NCBI RefSeq assembly: GCF_036016755.1
Contig: NZ_JAYXIH010000011.1
Coordinates: forward strand, 1-64,000
Direction: 5' to 3'
DNA length: 64,000 nucleotides
From: Aurantimonas coralicida_A
Lineage (GTDB): Bacteria; Pseudomonadota; Alphaproteobacteria; Rhizobiales; Rhizobiaceae
The position numbers were made by a program, and so were the translations under genes. The notes under the pieces are model-generated. The model made no database searches, was not told the DNA's origin, and saw nothing but the letters and a program-made list of their open reading frames with translations. Position 1 is the first letter of the stretch; each line of letters begins with the position of its first letter. Positions 61,505 to 64,000 of this stretch are shown one piece after another.

Positions 61505-62375
61505 TCGTCCACCACCGGCCTCGGGCGCCGAACCCCGGCCCCACTTCGCGCCGACGCGCGCCCCCGGCCGGGTCAAGGAGGTGTCGAGCATCTCCAATCC
61601 GATCATCAAGGATATTCGCGCGCTGGCGCAGAAGCGGCATCGCGACGAGACCGGTTTGTTCCTCGCCGAAGGCCTGAAGCTGGTGATCGACGCGCTCGAC
61701 GCGGGCTGGGAAATCCAGACCCTGATCGTCGCCAAGGCCGAGATCGGCCAGGAACTGCTGGCGAAAACGGCGGCGCGGACCGTGTCGCTCGGCGCCGACC
61801 TCGTAGAGGCAAGCGCCAAGGTGCTGGAAGCCATCACCCGCCGCGACAACCCCCAGAACGCCGTTGGCGTCTTCCGCCGCCGGCTGACGCCGCTCGCCAA
61901 GCTCGATGTGACCGGCACCAACGTCGTGGTGGCGCTGGACCGGGTCCGCGATCCGGGCAATCTCGGCACCGTGCTGCGCACCGCGGACGCGGCCGGCGCC
62001 TCCGGCGTCGTGTTGATCGGCGAGACCGTCGACCCGTTCTCGCTGGAAACCGTCCGCGCGACGATGGGCTCGATCTTCTCGGTTCCGCTGGCCCGGGCGA
62101 GCGAGGCGGAATTCCTCGAATGGCGCAAGCGGTTCAAGGGTCTGGTCACGGGGGCCCACATGGCGGGAGCGATCGACTACCGCAAACCCGATTACGGCGC
62201 CGGGGCGACAGTGCTGTTGATGGGCAACGAGCAGGCCGGTCTGACCGACCGGCTCACCGATGCTTGCGACGTCCTGGTGCGGATTCCGCAGGCGGGGCGC
62301 GCCGACAGTTTGAATCTCGCCGTCGCCACCGGCGTGATGCTGTTCGAAGTGCGCCGGGGAGCGCTCAGCCTGTGA
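61497..62375 (+). CDS. TrmH/SpoU-family RNA 2'-O-methyltransferase
   Basis: 292 residues with a basic N-terminal extension, an RNA-binding substrate domain (SNPIIKDIRALAQKRHRDETGLFLAEG, read across residues 33-60) and the SPOUT knot with its three motifs: VVALDRVRDPGNLGTVLRTADA, LLMGNEQAGL, and IPQAGRADSLNLAVATGVML. It probably 2'-O-methylates an rRNA or tRNA ribose. It is coupled upstream to another RNA methyltransferase and downstream to lspA (one-base overlap). Confidence 0.9.
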   Translation: MSDRPPPASGAEPRPHFAPTRAPGRVKEVSSISNPIIKDIRALAQKRHRDETGLFLAEGLKLVIDALDAGWEIQTLIVAKAEIGQELLAKTAARTVSLGADLVEASAKVLEAITRRDNPQNAVGVFRRRLTPLAKLDVTGTNVVVALDRVRDPGNLGTVLRTADAAGASGVVLIGETVDPFSLETVRATMGSIFSVPLARASEAEFLEWRKRFKGLVTGAHMAGAIDYRKPDYGAGATVLLMGNEQAGLTDRLTDACDVLVRIPQAGRADSLNLAVATGVMLFEVRRGALSL

Positions 62376-62875
62376 TGCGCGCGTTCATCGGTTTCAACCT
62401 CATTCTCGTCGCAGTCGCGGTCATCGCCGACCAGGCGATCAAGGCGCTCGTCGTCGCCACGATGGATCTGGGCGAAGCGATCGAGGTCTTGCCCTTCCTC
62501 GCGCTTTATCACGCCCGCAACACCGGCATCGCCTTTTCGATGTTCGCGGGGTTCGGCGATGTCGGGCTGTCGCTTCTGTCCGGGCTCGTTCTGGCGGTGG
62601 TCCTTTATCTCTGGGTGAAGACGCCACCCGAGCGACGTCTCCTCCATCTCGGTCTGGCGATCATCGTCGGTGGCGCGATCGGCAACCTCATCGATCGGGT
62701 CCGGCTCGGCTATGTCGTCGATTACATTTATTTCCATACGCCGGTCTGGGATTTCGCCGTTTTCAACCTGGCCGACGCCTTCATCACCGTGGGCGCGGTC
62801 GTGATCCTCGTCGAGGAGTTCATTCTGGCGCCGCGGCGCGGGACGGTCGCCAAGGTCGGTGAACCCCGCGATTGA
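62375..62875 (+). CDS. lspA: Lipoprotein signal peptidase (signal peptidase II)
   Basis: 166 residues with four membrane helices. The two catalytic aspartates are Asp107 in GNLIDRV and Asp134 in FNLADAFI; NTGIAFSMF is the third conserved block. It removes signal peptides from diacylated prolipoproteins at the periplasmic face. ATG 62375 overlaps the methyltransferase stop (TGATG). Confidence 0.95.
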   Translation: MRAFIGFNLILVAVAVIADQAIKALVVATMDLGEAIEVLPFLALYHARNTGIAFSMFAGFGDVGLSLLSGLVLAVVLYLWVKTPPERRLLHLGLAIIVGGAIGNLIDRVRLGYVVDYIYFHTPVWDFAVFNLADAFITVGAVVILVEEFILAPRRGTVAKVGEPRD

Positions 62876-62923
62876 CATCGCCGGTCCCCGCCCTCAGTCG
62901 AATATCAGAACGGGAGTGATGCA

Positions 62924-63916
62924 ATGAGCGAGACGTTTCGGGCGATCCTGGTATCGCGGGACGAGCAGAAGAAGCAGTCGGTGAATGTCGTGGAGATGGC
63001 GCCGGACGAACTGATGGACGGCGACGTCGACGTCGCCGTCGAGGCGACGACGGTCAACTACAAGGACGGCCTCGCCATCACCGGCAAGGCGCCGGTCGTG
63101 CGCCGCTGGCCGTTGATCCCGGGTATCGATCTGGCGGGAACCGTGATCCGCTCGACCCACGCCGACTGGAAGGAGGGCGACAAGGTCGTGCTCAATGGCT
63201 GGGGCGTCGGCGAGACCCATTACGGCGCCTATGCCGGCCGCGCCCGACTGAACGGCGACTGGCTGGTGCCGCTGCCCGAGCGGTTTTCGCCGAAGGATGC
63301 GATGGCGATCGGCACCGCCGGTTACACGGCGATGCTGTGCGTGCTGGCGCTGGAGAAGGCCGGAATGGGGCCGGATCGTGGGCCGGTGGTCGTCACCGGC
63401 GCTTCCGGCGGGGTCGGCTCGGTCGCGACGGCGATCCTGTCGAAGCTCGGCTGGCATGTCATCGCGTCCACTGGCCGGCCGGACGAAGCCGGCTGGCTGA
63501 CCGATCTCGGCGCTGCCGAAATCATCGATCGCGCCGAACTCTCCGAGCCGGGCAAACCGATGGCCAAGGAGCGCTGGGCCGCAGGCGTCGACGCCGTCGG
63601 CAGTCACACCCTGGCGAACGTCCTGGCGGCGACTTCCTATGGCGGCGCCGTCGCATGTTGCGGGCTTGCGCAGGGTATGGACCTTCCGGCCTCGGTCGCC
63701 CCGTTCATTCTGCGCGGCGTCTCGCTGCTCGGCGTCGATTCGGTGATGGCGCCGAAACCGCGGCGGCTGGAGGCGTGGCGCCGGCTGTCGCAAGATCTCG
63801 AACCGGAAAAGCTGCGGTCGATCGCGACGGAAATCACCTTCGATGGCATCCTCGACGCCGCCAAGGACATCGTCGAGGGCAAGATCCGCGGCCGCGTCGT
63901 CGTCGACATGACGTGA
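62924..63916 (+). CDS. AcuI/YhdH-type medium-chain oxidoreductase (acrylyl-CoA reductase-like)
   Basis: 330 residues of the quinone-oxidoreductase-like MDR family without catalytic zinc. Motifs: TTVNYKDGLAITGKAPVVRRWPLIPGIDLAG (split over residues 43-72), GWGVGETHYGAYA, the cofactor loop GASGGVGSVA, and VMAPKPRR. AcuI reduces acryloyl-CoA to propionyl-CoA with NADPH. Substrate identity is inferred from family likeness. An 84-base non-coding tail reaches the window end. Confidence 0.85.
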   Translation: MSETFRAILVSRDEQKKQSVNVVEMAPDELMDGDVDVAVEATTVNYKDGLAITGKAPVVRRWPLIPGIDLAGTVIRSTHADWKEGDKVVLNGWGVGETHYGAYAGRARLNGDWLVPLPERFSPKDAMAIGTAGYTAMLCVLALEKAGMGPDRGPVVVTGASGGVGSVATAILSKLGWHVIASTGRPDEAGWLTDLGAAEIIDRAELSEPGKPMAKERWAAGVDAVGSHTLANVLAATSYGGAVACCGLAQGMDLPASVAPFILRGVSLLGVDSVMAPKPRRLEAWRRLSQDLEPEKLRSIATEITFDGILDAAKDIVEGKIRGRVVVDMT

Positions 63917-64000
63917 ACCGACCCGCGTCCGGGACGTTGTTCGTCGCGGCCACTTGAGTGATAGTGGCGGCGGGACGGTCACAAATTCTTCGCTGTAGAT

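Overview
The window is GC-rich chromosomal DNA from an alphaproteobacterium, almost certainly of the order Hyphomicrobiales (Rhizobiales). The evidence is gene order and diagnostic genes: a ChvG/ChvI two-component system beside pckA and a regulatory PTS locus (hprK, EIIA-Man, HPr), a DivL-type tyrosine pseudokinase beside ahcY, a TsaE-AmgK fusion next to MurU and addBA, and the rpoN-hpf-ptsN and lptCAB groups. I make no genus call.

Layout. 0-2 kb: the tail of an IS630-type transposase, a DUF892 ferritin-like gene and small envelope proteins. 2-9 kb: dnaK (with a heat-shock-like promoter), an acyltransferase gene lying between dnaK and dnaJ, dnaJ, two tandem PmtA-like methyltransferases and an FMN reductase. 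9-16.7 kb: an SDR gene, then a YnjBCD-like ABC importer whose binding-protein gene is separated from its permease/ATPase genes by a YefM-YoeB-type toxin-antitoxin pair, then hrpB. 16.7-18.8 kb: a small disturbed region with tRNA-Arg(CCG), an inverted 3'-half copy of a similar tRNA, a decayed receiver-domain gene and a Crp-type regulator. 18.8-31.9 kb: trpF-trpB-cutA-trpA-accD-folC-cupin facing trxA-addA-addB. 31.9-33.7 kb: an intact IS3-family element plus unassignable flanking sequence. 33.7-46.2 kb: minus-strand murU, tsaE-amgK, divL and ahcY; a plus-strand unknown exported protein; minus-strand HPr, EIIA-Man, hprK, chvG and chvI. 46.7-52.2 kb: pckA, arfB, a frameshifted AT-richer unknown gene, a fasciclin protein, a Tat-exported MsrB, Hsp20 and DUF1150. 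52.3-57.6 kb: ptsN, hpf, rpoN, lptB, lptA, lptC (minus strand). 57.7-64 kb: sppA, ihfB, lapA-like, coxG-like, two RNA-methyltransferase-like genes, lspA and an AcuI-type reductase.

Functionally most of the window is conserved core. Four themes recur: protein quality control (DnaK/J, Hsp20, MsrB, ArfB, SppA); envelope building and sensing (LptABC, LspA, MurU/AmgK, PmtA-like enzymes, ChvG/I); a sugar-permease-free regulatory PTS (HPr, EIIA-Man, HprK, PtsN) beside pckA; and the SAM cycle (AhcY). Accessory or disturbed spots are few: 1-91, 11.25-11.83 kb, 16.75-17.3 kb, 31.9-33.7 kb and 49.0-49.8 kb. I found no CRISPR array, prophage or recognisable defence island. The best candidates for something unfamiliar are the frameshifted gene at 49 kb, the inverted tRNA-half locus, and the toxin-antitoxin pair inside a transporter locus.
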